A stretch of 64,000 bases of DNA from Galerina marginata (GCA_023014335.1 JAECYW010000018.1:868001-932000); one strand, 5' to 3'; positions 49,726 to 60,657 are shown, numbered from the stretch's first letter. Notes: generated from the letters alone by a model not told the origin. Made by a program: numbers and translations.

Positions 49726-51526
49726 ATGACATCCACTGCCAATCCTGACATTCCCTTCCATCCATTCTCCCCATGGAGTCCCATATGGATTTACAAAGAT
49801 AACGCAGTATTGGACTGTCAAGATCAAATATACTACATGACAAGCCGCTTGCGAGCCATTCTTGTTGATTATTTTCTGGACACTTTGTTTCTGGAAGATA
49901 CTGAAAGAGCCTGGTGGAACAGCAATTTCCTGGAAGAGGTTGTGAGTATTTTGAGACTTCTTGCAGAATCAGATTGATCCATGATATCTGCAGGCAATTG
50001 CCAATGGGCTTCTCGGCTGGGTAACGGCCATAGGTTCCACGCCCGACGTTCCATATATCCTAAGATCAATTTGCGTCTACTCGGTTTTTTTAGATAAAAC
50101 CTCGACCATTGGCTATACTGACGACATGCAAACTCTTTTGCTGACGAATCCCCAGCATATTGAGTCTCCGTACCTTCGCCCCGCGCCGGAATATTATAAC
50201 CAATGGTGGAAAGCATATACGCCCGAGGCCCGCAGCTTACATTATAAAGAACTTCGTCTGGCGCAACAACACCATATTTCGGTCGTGCCGTTGCGCGACC
50301 CGATACCCGAGCCGACGCCCGACCCGACCACCTACATGCCCGATCATTCTCCTCATCGATCTTTCACCGAGAATTACGAGGATTTCAACCCAGGTTACGT
50401 GGATCATTTGAATGCGCCAGATACCAGCCTCGCCGCCGACGAAGATATATATGATCCTGAACGGCATTGTGACAGATGCGACATCTACCGTGCACTTGCC
50501 ATGAAGGCTACAACGGCTCTTCGGGAAACATCGACCCATGTCAAAGCTATGAAGCAGTATGCCGAATGGTCGGTAGCGACGTCTCAACGCATGTGCTTTG
50601 GGCTAAAGTTCTTGATAATGAAACGGCGCCGTCTCAAACGAGACATTGTTGTCACCGACTTGAAAAAGTGGGGAAAAAAGGCTTACCTGGACAAGGATAA
50701 TGCCTCCTGCGAACGGTTTAGCGTCACCTATCCATCGGAATCAAGCCTCGAAATTGTCGGCCAGTCTCCGGAAGATAGCCAAGGTCCACTACTGTCTGCC
50801 CCGGGCAGTGCAATGTCGGACCCTGAAGAGGAATTCATTGTCGTACCTGGCGGTTACCCTTTATCTGAACTCGAACCCGAATTTGAACACCCGCCCGACA
50901 TTTGTGATTGGATTTCCAAGGTTCACGGGCCGCCGACCGGTCGTCCGTTCGACTCCCTGTCGGACAGTTTGGCTCATTCACCACCGTCGAACGAAGTGGT
51001 TGACCTGCAGTCTGCCATTTATCAACTGGCAGATACCCCTCCTCCCATCGATCACGAAGGTATACGGATGACCACGATGATTGAAGGGTTGGACCAGGCG
51101 ATCAGCACCGGAACCTCTCTTTTACAGCAGCCACCGATCCCGCCAACCCATCAACCGCCGAGTCCGTTTGCCGCATCACCAACACCCCCGACACCGGTTC
51201 CATTTCCAGCTCCCGTAGCCACCCATCCGGGGAGTCAACCCTCTGTACCCGAACGGGAATGGAACACTCGGCCGTCGATAGTAACATCGCCTCATGTCAT
51301 CGGACATGATACTGCAATGGATGTTGACCAGCCGATATCGCCGGCCGGTACCTTCATATCTTCAACAGGTCTCTCCGATCGATCAGTGGGACCCAATGAA
51401 GCAGAAGCAGATGATGAGGATGAAGACGGGGAGGATGAAGACGAAAATATGGACACCTATGAACATGGAAATCATGGGTCGGATGGATCGGAGCTGAATG
51501 AAAAGGATCCAGAATGTCAAATGTAA
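49726..51526 (+). CDS. Giant-element accessory protein 4 (unknown, acidic C-terminus)
   Basis: About 582 residues if translation starts at ATG 49726 (MTSTANPDIPFHPFSPWSPI); an in-frame ATG at 49615 would give 619. Exons: 49726-49941 and 49994-51526. An N-terminal folded-looking region (ILVDYFLDTLFLEDTERAWW, ANGLLGWVTAIGSTPDVPYI, EYYNQWWKAYTPEARSLHYK) is followed by a CDRCDIYRAL segment and a helical basic block (FGLKFLIMKRRRLKRDIVV). A long Pro-rich stretch follows and the protein ends in a run of Glu/Asp. It begins 142 bases after the transposase stop codon on the same strand and may be co-regulated with it. No family recognised. Its constant company with the transposase in this element suggests a helper role. 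Confidence 0.7.
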
Positions 51527-51573
51527 TTCATCACATTTTATGTATTATATAGCTTGTTACCCTCTAATTTAGT

Positions 51574-52828
51574 TTACTTTGGTGTGTACCATCCAGGGAT
51601 AGGTAACCCAAGCCTATTGTGAACCTTTTCCCTCATATAATATGCAATACATGCTCTATCCCCATCACAATGAGCAGAATGTGATATAACCCGTCCGGCT
51701 AAGGCTACCACTGTGCCCGGGTTATAGTGGAATCGGACACCAATTCCTGGCAACTCCAAAAACCCCTCACGGTATGATCCTAGTGCAACAAGAATATCCA
51801 TGAAGGTTTTTCCAGTATTAGTGTCTCGGTGAACTGGTGTCACTCTGTTGCTAATGACTGATAGACCATGGAATGGCGCAGTCCATATCTGCAACACTTC
51901 CAACAAGGCATTAGGATGGTCCACTCTCTCTGGTTCCTGGCTGAGTAATAGCATTGCTTGTTTGCCAGCTTCATACAGCTCGGGCTGTACCAGGCTCAAG
52001 ATTCCGCCAATTAGGGCCGACGATTCCAGCATGCCGCTCAGCCATTGGCGAGCCGGTCCCTCACTTGCAACCAAAGGCTTGGAGACCTTCAAATAATGTG
52101 CATCCGTCTACAAATAGAATTAGATCGGCCGATGAAATTAAGACGACTTCGTACGTCGTGTCCCTGCTCAAACCATGCCGGAGCAATGCTTGCTGTCCCC
52201 GGCCAAAGCCAGCCGGTGGACTGCGAACTGTAGTATTTCGGCCCACATCTCCAATTACTGCTGCTTTGATGTACCTTTAGCTCTGGTTGCAATTCATGTA
52301 ACCTGTTCCACATTAATGTCTACAACCGGTCAGCTTATTAGCCCGTCCGAACAGCAGCCTTCGACGTACTCTTCGGAACTTCGTCAGAACACCCGGGAGA
52401 TACCATGCCAGTGCCTTTCCATTGACATCAGTAACCATACGCGGATATTCATATTCTTCAACCTCGTCATTTATGGGGGGGAATTCTTCAATTAAAGATT
52501 TCTCGGTTGATTCGTTCCGGCCGGTATTCCGAGTCTTGAGCCGTGCTGCATAATCTTCTACCGCCCAAGTTGTGCTGACTAGTTCAAGTAATCAAGCTAC
52601 ATCCCGACAGTTCAGTCATCTACCGGGAAACTTACTTCTCTTCTCCCAGGCTGCTGCTATTACATTCACTGCAAGGTCGCAGTCAACCAGGAGTTCCATT
52701 GTCCACTCATTTGGAAATGGGACATGACTCTTGTCTTTCTTAAGGATGGAAAGGAGTTTATGATTCATATACTTTGCCACTTTGTCTGTCAAAGTCAGTA
52801 TGGGTAGGCAAGGACTTGATTTTGTCAT
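51574..52828 (-). CDS. TET/JBP-family 2-oxoglutarate- and Fe(II)-dependent dioxygenase
   Basis: 366 residues from exons 52828-52636, 52578-52370, 52319-52155 and 52107-51574, all phases consistent. The double-stranded beta-helix core carries the iron ligands in VTPVHRDTNTGKTF (H-x-D) and the distal His in RVISHSAHCDG. The 2-oxoglutarate-binding Arg follows in DRACIAYYMRE. Upstream are PRMVTDVNGKALAWYLPGVL, KYYSSQSTGWLWPG and AHYLKVSKPL, all typical of fungal TET/JBP proteins. Animal TET and several fungal members oxidise 5-methylcytosine in DNA; that activity is inferred here from the family. The gene converges on accessory gene 4 (47 bases between stops). It lies inside the terminal repeats of the KDZ element, so it probably alters methylation of element DNA. 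Confidence 0.88.
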
Positions 52829-53589
52829 GGTGAAAGTCGTAGCCAAGAGTAATTTCCTTTTAGAGAATCAGAACCATTTTCAATCAATATTCTAGTTATT
52901 CCCACAATTCATTCAATGCAGTGCTGGACGGCCGACCTGTTACATCTGGTACTCCGACAATTGACTTCATATGTTGTATCTATTTTACACGGGTCGTACG
53001 ATCACACCGAATGCTTGGTATAAATTTTGGGCGGCCGATCTTCCGCGACCCGGCCGATGTCTACAGGATTTATTGAACTTCAATTATTTGGGTGCTTAAA
53101 CAGGAATACAGTTCATTGACTACTTACCTCGTCGATATTCTGACTAGTCAACCAATGTTTACCTACTGCTACTCAGCTTTGCCGGCTGTCCGATATAGGC
53201 ACCTGTCGGTGAACCATAAACTTGTGTCATCCCTTCTTAACTTTCACCGGTAATTATTTGGATCCCACAATTCGTTCGTTACCGGTCACCTGCACCATCC
53301 GGATGTGAGCCCCGCCTGGCGGCCGATCGATCTACTACCGTTCCATCCGCTTATGTCTACAATTTAAATTCTTGAAAGGAAATATTTCGCTCACATAGTT
53401 TCACTTGCTCGCACATATCCAATCATAATTATTGGGGTGTAGTTCAATCATCAGGCCATCATCTTGTCAATGCCGGTTGGCGACAGCCGCTCTTGTCTTG
53501 CGCAATACCTCTCACCTTTCAGCCTTAAGTGCAAAGACTATAAGCTTACTCGTGGCTGCAGCTACATTGTACACCTATTAGCTTATCCA
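52829..53589. other. Subterminal non-coding region of the giant element
   Basis: Promoter region of the TET/JBP gene and subterminal sequence; no gene seen. Contains several GGCCGA strings (about 52930, 53035, 53052, 53322) and, near its end, more ACATTGT motifs. Confidence 0.5.
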
Positions 53590-53690
53590 TTGTCTACCTT
53601 ACATTGTATATCTATAAGCTACATCCGCTGCATCCATAGCCCCCGGTACATTGTCAAGAAATAGCTGTATCGTGGTAGAGGGTACATCAT
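53590..53690 (-). repeat. Right terminal inverted repeat of the giant element
   Basis: Inverse of 35326-35420. ACATTGT motifs lie at about 53564, 53600 and 53648 (with a variant at 53588). The outer edge (GGTACAT, 53681-53687) lies only 6 bases from the stop codon of the neighbouring transposase gene. Confidence 0.85.
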
Positions 53691-53692
53691 TA

Positions 53693-56600
53693 CTATGGTA
53701 TGTGACCCGCTTGCATTGGTTCGATTACTGCGTTGGCTTCAACAGATAGCCGCGACGGTGCTTCACTACCGATACTGGAGTGAAAGTCTTGATGTTGATC
53801 TATGTGTCGGTCCTCACAATAGATATCCATGTTGATGTCTTCATTTGCTTCATGCCGACCGTCTATGTCCGAGCTGTCAATACCGCTGTCCGTTTCTAAC
53901 TCGTCTTCACCCGAACTGCTGTCCGAGTCCGACTCGGAAATGGAACCATCCGAGTCCGGGTTATCAGCACTAGCGGCATCGGGTCCATGAGATTTTTGGC
54001 TCAGTAGGCCTTCGGGAGGAATATCACTATAAAATCGAGGCGTAGATTAGAATGGATCTAACAAGATAAACTAATGAGTATAGTAATACGCACGAAAAGA
54101 CTCTCCGAGTGCTATGGGCCTCCGAAATGGACAGCTTATTCTTCTTTTTAGCTCCTGTATTTGTTCGCCGTTTCTTCGTGTGTCGTTTGTTCCATTTTGT
54201 TAGCAATTTGGCTCGTTCTGAGTCCGAGATGGTAAAGGGAGCTGAATAGGACTCATAAGCTGCAGACGGGTGGTTGATGGCGAAATGAGTCTTCATATTG
54301 TACTTCCAAACTGCGCCAGCAGTTGATGGACACAGCGGACATAGAAGCGGCACGTTGGTGCAAGGTGAACTGGCGGATTCGGTGGCGGCAGAGTGGTAAG
54401 AAATTGCCTTGAGAAGATTTGGACATCGTGAAGCTTTCATGTCTATCTGATTTGAAGTGCCTACGCCTCTTCCTTTCCGTAGGTAGAATACACAAAACGG
54501 GGCAGGACGGAAGCAAAGGCCACATAGCTGCTGCGTTATGTCGAGTGATTCGTCGAAAAGAAGGTGCGTGCTGACATGCTCGAGGATTTTATGGGATTTT
54601 TGCCTGTCCCAAGAAACCAACGGTCGACATTGCGGACAAGAGTCGGATTCCGCATCGGGGATTCTCCGATCGCTTCCTTCACCCTCGCATATAAATGCGG
54701 CGAGGCCTTTAAACACAAGGTTTAATATTCAGGAACAAGTAGACTAATTCGAAAAGTTACCTTGGGATCGGTATGGGAAATACGATGAACGTTTGACAGT
54801 TGGAATCTTCAATTGATCGTCCTGTGAAAGAGAGCCAAAGAGAGATGCCGCTAAGCCACGTAACTCCTCCGTTTTGAAGAGATACACTCCGTGACCAGTA
54901 AGTCGTGTTGAAACATCGGGGTCGATAACCTGAATATTAGAGCCTCGTGTTTTTAGAACTTGGTTTTCCAAGTGTAAGTTCCACTTCCAGTCGGCATTGT
55001 TGCAATCTGGGTCATCTGCGTCCGTAATTTCTACCATTTGGTAAACCTGGAATTGAACATTAACAATAGCTTCCATAAGAAGATCTGGCCCAATCTCCAA
55101 GACGGATTCACTGTCAACACGAATTTCTGTGACCTGAACAATTGAGAGGAAAATGTTTCCTTCACATCGTACAAGCGTGGCAGCTGGATCATTTACAAAT
55201 AAAGATGGGGCAGCGAAAGCCGACCCGGACGACATTGCACTTGTGGAGTCAATTATACTTGGTGTCTTGACCGTGAATCTGGTGAGCCCAGCTACGCGAC
55301 CCAAGCGGTTGGTTGATCCTGGAATTGACGAAACCATAGCTTTCCAAAGTTCTCGAAGGGCCCGAGGCTTTGAGACTTTTTTCCCATCAACGTCGACAAA
55401 GGGGTCAAATTTCCCCTTCCCATTGCGGCTCGCTTCGATGGAAACATGCTCTTCAATATCAAGAAGGGGGCCATCATCCAGACCAAAAATCGGTTGTGCT
55501 AAGATAGCGGCTGTATCCAGAACACCCGAGGCATTGATTTCATCCTGCAGCGTAGTTTCGTCTTCAAATTCGTCAGCTTCCAATGGTTCATCGTCCTCAA
55601 CATCTTGACCGAAAGGAAATGCCATATCGTGGTGCGCAATATCAAGCTCTGTAAACAGATGGCTGATGTCAGGTCCCCGAGACTCAGCCATCTCTCGACC
55701 GAGATTCCAGGAGGTAAGTAATGAGACAGCCGCAACCCGAACATCGCCTTTCCATGAACTAGGGTTAATATGGTCAACCTTTGCGAGAATATCTCCATTT
55801 CCGTCCTCGATTGCTGGAAGTTTGAGTCGCTTTGGACCGCGGTCCCATTCAGGCTTTTTCTCGAATATGTTAAGACATTCGACAGCGTGCGACAGTCGAG
55901 TAGAGAGTTGAAGAATATCGGCATTCTGGTCAGTTCCAATCATCGACCTGACGAGGCCAAACGTTGATTCCAGGCGATCGGTACCAAGTAAGATAAGCCA
56001 GAATTTGCCGTCTGGGACACTAACTTTGGTCTTCGCGACGCAGAAGTAGGCATTTTTGACAAGAAGAATGATATCCCGGAAAGTTAGTGTTGCAAGAGCT
56101 TTATTTCGAGCCCTCTTAACGGTATATAGATAGGTGGCAAGATGGGCTGCGGCGCTGAGATGGGCAAGCTGCTCGTGTAAACTGAGATTGATTTGAATGA
56201 ATGGGATTACAATATGGCGGAAGAGAGAACCTAGAAGCTGGAGAGCTCGACGGGCAATTGCAAAGCTGGGAGTATCAGACAGGGCGGGATCCGGTAGCGA
56301 CCACACTTCTTTCAGCAAAGAATAGCAAAGTGGGACATTTTGGCGGTCGAGGGGGTTAAGAAGGTAATCCAGCCGAATCTGGGAAACCTTGTTCTCCTTT
56401 AAATGGAAACGTAAAAGGGCGGGGGTAATGTGAACGCCGTTGACCATAGTACCCATTTTCCGTAGGAGAAGATTTCTCAAGCGTTTGACAACATGCTTGT
56501 AATCTTTATCGGCCGTAAGATCGTGATCGCCAACCAGCAAATTCATAAGGCGCAAGTCCGCAACGAGAGGGAAAATGGGAGATGCTGAGGACAATGGACG

Positions 56601-57864
56601 TTTATGGGTAAGGATGATGAGGGCAGATCCTCGACGACTTTCTCCGTCAGATGCTACACAGTACATTGGCGGCCCTATAGTCGTCGCCTCGTCATTGCAA
56701 GCATCAATGATGGTCTGAATCAAATCGGCATGAGGTTCGGCTTTCTCCCGTTTGCAAGTTCCCGAAATAACAAAAGGGCGGGAGCCATACGACGCTCGTT
56801 CTCCAGATAAAATACCAAAGGAGAAGACACTTGCCTAGAAAGGTTCATGTCACACCAAATGAATCTGAAAAACAGATGTTTCGTACCTCAGATGCCCAAT
56901 GAACCTTCTTCTCAAGAACCCCTTGCAGAATGGCTTTTGCGACCTCGATTGAACAGAAGTCTAATTCCGTGGTTTTTGTGTGTTCCCGGCAGAGGCCTAG
57001 AATCTTGTTTGTTTTATCCTCCCAACGAGGACGTTCCTCGAGCTTTATTTCATCAATCATGAGAACATATCCATAATTGCGACCAAGATCTGTGCCCTTG
57101 AAGATTTTCTGAATGTTGCCTCGAATTTCCAGGTTTGTCGGTGTTTTGATGCATGGAGATAGGCAGGTGACGGCAGTACTACGTCTGATGGTGGATATTC
57201 CAGCATGATCAAGCGACTTATGTGCGAGATCAGCAACACGGGAACCCCCGAGACGTAAAAACAAAACACTTTTCAACATCTCTTCCTCGGTGAAGTTCTT
57301 CGGTTTATACAACCCCTTGCTTGCACGATCCAAGAGCTCGAACAGCCCATTAATTCCTGCGTTATTGTTCAATCCTGCCCTGATTAAAGCGTCGACTCGG
57401 TTAACATTTCCATCTGCCAGCGCCATGACAAACTTCTTGTATGTGTCAAGTGTTTTTGCCCGAGCGATTATCTTCCGAGCCATGGTGAGTTTCGTAAATC
57501 GAAGAGTATCCAGGGCCTGATTTTTGCGTCTCAGCAATTCGATGAGGCTTTCAATTGGTTGAAACGCGAGCGGCGTGTTCTCGTGGACGCCTTTTTCGAT
57601 CCGGTCTTTAATTCCTTCTAGAATGGTGTTCAAGAGGAGTTCGCGACATCGACGACAGGCGTCTTTGTTGGCGCTATCTTTACCCATGCAGTGAGTTGAT
57701 CGGAACCACATTTGGTTGTTGACGATGTGGATGTTCCAGGGAAGAGAAAAGATATCATGTAGCTTGAAGGGATAGGCAGAATAAGGGCTGACCCCCGCAG
57801 CCAGCGAAAGGAGAATCCCGGGACAAGAACAGCTTGCTACCGTCACCAAACTGCTGTCGGACAC
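53693..57864 (-). CDS. P-element/THAP9-like transposase
   Basis: 1332 codons from exons 57864-56887, 56834-54761, 54706-54094 and 54026-53693, phases consistent, no frame break. RNase-H-like signatures in order: YGYVLMIDEIKLEERPRW (first acidic residue), CVASDGESRRG, DYKHVVKRLRN (matching the D-x-x-H-x-x-K-x-x-R-N motif of P transposases), and GTDRLESTFGLVRSMIG (the final Glu). Cysteine pairs follow (CPQCRPL, CGLCF, CPLCPSTAGAVWKYNMKTHF), then a Ser/Asp/Glu-rich tail. No ATG starts the first exon: the frame opens after a TAA at about 57900 and position 57864 is GTG. An upstream exon is therefore missing, or the copy is truncated at its 5' end. Its stop codon lies at the edge of the giant element's terminal repeat. 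Class assignment is from motifs only. Confidence 0.65.
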
Positions 57865-57886
57865 CGCTAAGGCAGATGTGGCGGTT

Positions 57887-57919
57887 ACGAGTCCTATTTA
57901 TAGGACTCGTTCTTTTATC
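57887..57919. repeat. Quasi-palindromic short repeat, copy 2
   Basis: Same 33-base sequence as 31365-31397 apart from one base. On the minus strand it contains TATAAATAG just upstream of the P-like transposase frame and may act as its core promoter. Confidence 0.65.
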
Positions 57920-59042
57920 GATCTGAACCCACCAAAAATTTGGCGGGTGTAACGCTCAACTTTCCGGCAAACGCCGATTGCTATTTTTAGTTCACCCGTG
58001 GTTGTCGGTGTTCGTTCAACCGCGTCGTCTGCAGTGTGCACTGTCTTCTCTCCCTTGTCTCTCATTGAGTCTGTCTCCACATTCCTTCTTTAAGTTCTTT
58101 ATCTAATCCAACACGACAGCAACAGCTCTTCTGAACTCGGTTCAAACCTTCCATCCTCTCCCTTTCAGAGGGGAATACCTAGGCTGGAGAAGAGGGGTCA
58201 AAGACTGCAAGGAGAGCCCTAGTAGAGAGAGACAAGCAGGTCCGAGGTGAGTCATACAGCTCTCCTGTCTTCCATCCACCCCCACTCATCCAAACCGTAG
58301 ATGGAGACGTTTCTCCCTCTCAAGCTTTACGCCTCCGCCGGCCTCGTCCGTTTTTAATGACGATTTTGTCGTGCCCGTCATTACCTCCACCCGCAGCGCC
58401 TGCGCCTTCTTGACGACAATATTGTCGTACACATGCGCACCACCCACATCGTCTTGTCCCACATCTCCTCCACAAGCTTGATGCCTCCGTCATCCCCCGT
58501 TTGCCACACGGTATTTCGACGACGGTATTGTCGTGCACGCTGGGCGCAAATTGACCACTTATGCAATTTCAGTAGGATCCTGTCCGAGACAGTGACGACC
58601 TCAACCCGTAAGGCGACTTCTGCCTCCCACAAGGTGTCCCGCACCCGCACCCGCCCCAGCGACCACTCGGTTAACGCCAGTCGCCGTCTACAAGCATCCG
58701 CGAGCCCTCGCGAGGCTCTCATCCATCTCTCTGTTGAATGCCGTCGCTGTCGACATCTACGATTCGCAACCCAGATACTCCCTGCCCTGCACCACATCAC
58801 TGCACCCACAGCCGTTGACGAAGCTTGCGAGCCCCGCGTCACAGCTCCAGCTTGCCTTGCGCTGGCTGCTCGAACCTTCTGAGAAGTCGCTCCGTTGCCT
58901 TCATGCCAGTCTATGTCCGAAGCGAGTGCCATGCGGACTTTAGTTTACGGTAATAACTGTGTTTCTATTTAGCCCGTGTTATGTTAAAATGAAAATAAAA
59001 ATAGGGGCTCGTTTATGCCATGCTACGCAATGGCCTACAAAG
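57920..59042. other. No confident gene; palindromic motifs
   Basis: Two overlapping antisense frames at 58381-58932 look like composition artefacts. Three related palindromic motifs lie near 58357, 58413 and 58517 (see findings). Confidence 0.4.
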
Positions 59043-59852
59043 CTAGTTGTAGCTGAAGTAACCGAGTCGACGACAACAGGATTGGCTGCGGTTCCTTCGC
59101 ATTGTCGGGTGCTGGGTGAGTCCTTGTCTGACGTTCTGTTCTGTTACATTATTAATGTCCTTTGGTAACACTGGCAAGAGGACATACGTCTCGTTTATGG
59201 CATCAATCAGCCTTTTCACCTTTCCCTCAAGCATCATTCCTTCTACTCCGCCCACCTCGACAAGGTGGGTCAGGTATTTCCGAAATCCCGTCACTCCCAT
59301 GTTGCCCCGACGAAGCAAGGCTTGAATCTCGCTTGCTGGTCGTCCAAACCCCAGAAGTCGGTCCAAGTCAGGGTTTACGAGCTCCCAGATTGCGTCCTTG
59401 TCCCTTCCCAGACATTCGCCCATCGCTCTTGTAACACCAAAGGACGATATTTCGTCACCTTCCTTTCCAAGCGGTATCGTCAAATCCATGCGATCTTCTG
59501 CTTCTTTCAGTTCGGTCATCAACTCCCATCTTTGTTCAGATCCACAACGCTCTTGAGCTCCTCGTAACACCGTGTCGTTCTCGAGGTCCTCCATTTGTCG
59601 CCGTGTTTGACCAACTACAATCGGGGGTGGACCGTTCAAGGTGTTCCTCAAAGACGAGCCTCCTACAGGTGACTTGGTGGGCGGGACGTCCTTAGCCTTC
59701 TTTAAACCAACATCAAACAGTGTTCTTGTGTTTTTTTTCTGGTTTTTCTTGTCTTGTGCTTTACGACATGGCGCCTTTCCTTCGTGTTGTACAAGGCCAG
59801 CAGGTCCAGCAGTACCAACACGCACGTCCTCACCACAGGACGGGCAAACCAC
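59043..59852 (-). CDS. BED/zinc-finger-like repeat-family protein, 5' end uncertain
   Basis: An uninterrupted frame of 269 codons. Near its N-terminus CPSCGEDVRVGTAGPAGLVQ followed by HEGKAPC forms a C-x2-C...H-x6-C pattern like a single zinc finger. Then come a Lys-rich segment, an acidic helical region and VTGFRKYLTHLVEVGGVEGM. It ends in RRLGYFSYN. The frame has no ATG before the zinc finger (59850-59852 is GTG), so a short upstream exon probably exists. Similar proteins occur in many copies in mushroom genomes; I cannot assign a function. It lies beside mobile elements and may itself belong to one. Confidence 0.5.
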   Translation of the reverse strand: MVCPSCGEDVRVGTAGPAGLVQHEGKAPCRKAQDKKNQKKNTRTLFDVGLKKAKDVPPTKSPVGGSSLRNTLNGPPPIVVGQTRRQMEDLENDTVLRGAQERCGSEQRWELMTELKEAEDRMDLTIPLGKEGDEISSFGVTRAMGECLGRDKDAIWELVNPDLDRLLGFGRPASEIQALLRRGNMGVTGFRKYLTHLVEVGGVEGMMLEGKVKRLIDAINETYVLLPVLPKDINNVTEQNVRQGLTQHPTMRRNRSQSCCRRLGYFSYN

Positions 59853-60587
59853 CGTAGTAGAATTATCAAACTTGAGTTTCTCATTTGCCTTCGTCTACCT
59901 TCATAAATGACCTCGTTTAAGTTGGTTTCAGTCAAAGACTTCGTACCTTTCCTTTCACCATTTGATGGTTTTTCCTTTATAATTTGTGGACGATGCAATG
60001 AAAAGTGAACAGAATACATTTTTTCTCTACTGTTTAGGGCTTCGAACGAAGCTCGTTGTCTGTCCCGCCTCAAAGATGTGTCCCGACGTTGCTGGCACCC
60101 ATTAAAAATAGATTTTAATGTATTTTTAGAAAAATTTTTTAAGGCAAGCTCGACCCACCCCCCCCCCCTACCCCGGGTCACGGGCTCGAATCCCGGTGCC
60201 CCCTTGATTAATTGACAAGAGACGGGATTGACCGAAGCGGAAATTCTTCGTCAATTCCAGTTCATCTCGACCATGACCGCCAACATTTCTTGAACATTTC
60301 TAAGTGTTTCTAGTTGATTTCAAGGACCAATGGACTTTGAGATGTCATATACTCCGTAATTTAACACTGACTGTGCCGTCAAGTTACAGTTCAACAAAGT
60401 GGAAGCGCAGTACTTGATTTGCCGCATCAGCTGCGTATTTGCTCGGCACAAGGAAAAAGTGAGCCCTGAGACCTACATACCATTGTTCCTTGAAGTACTT
60501 ATGCACAGCCAGGTCTCAGCAAGAACCATCTTTTGTATCCACGCGCTGACGCGTCCAACTGGCACCATTGACAATACAGTCAAACTC
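59853..60587. other. Intergenic with poly-C and a tRNA T-arm-like sequence
   Basis: A poly-C run near 60157-60168 is followed by CACGGGCTCGAATCCCGGTG (60179-60198), which looks like a tRNA T-arm or RNA polymerase III B box. No full tRNA can be folded here by eye. Confidence 0.45.
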
Positions 60588-60594
60588 TATAAAG
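60588..60594 (+). promoter_or_regulatory. TATA box of the FAD monooxygenase gene
   Basis: TATAAAG, 70 bases upstream of ATG 60658. Confidence 0.55.
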
Positions 60595-60657
60595 ACGGTC
60601 GCGGATCATTAGTCGCGACTCGATTCGCTTCCAACAAACTACCATTCACCTCAAAAC

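Larger units (their letters stand above)
35329..53687. mobile_element. Giant KDZ-type DNA transposon with TET/JBP gene
   Basis: About 18.4 kb between inverted terminal repeats (35326-35420 and 53590-53690) that match over roughly 90 bases. They share the outer ATGTACC, ACGATACAGCTATT, TTGACAATGTACC, GCTATGGATGCAGCGGA and GTAGCTTAT. Six genes lie inside, all with complete frames: three on the minus strand (35625-37538, 41259-43855, 51574-52828) and three on the plus strand (37779-41037, 45524-49584, 49726-51526). Two of them are a KDZ transposase and a TET/JBP oxygenase, a pairing known from basidiomycete KDZ elements. No clear target-site duplication could be fixed. The absence of frame breaks in about 13.7 kb of coding DNA argues for recent activity. 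Confidence 0.85.

Noticed and set aside
29790..53700. CRISPR, bacterial operons or phage features
   Set aside because: Short spliceosomal introns and eukaryotic gene types throughout; no regularly spaced identical repeats with unique spacers.
58381..58932. Two long overlapping antisense frames (183 and 149 codons)
   Set aside because: Arg/Ser-rich, low-complexity translations in both strands without recognisable motifs or splice signals; likely composition effects.
60171..60215. A tRNA gene
   Set aside because: Only a T-arm-like segment is visible; the upstream part is poly-C, and no acceptor stem, D-arm or anticodon arm can be formed.
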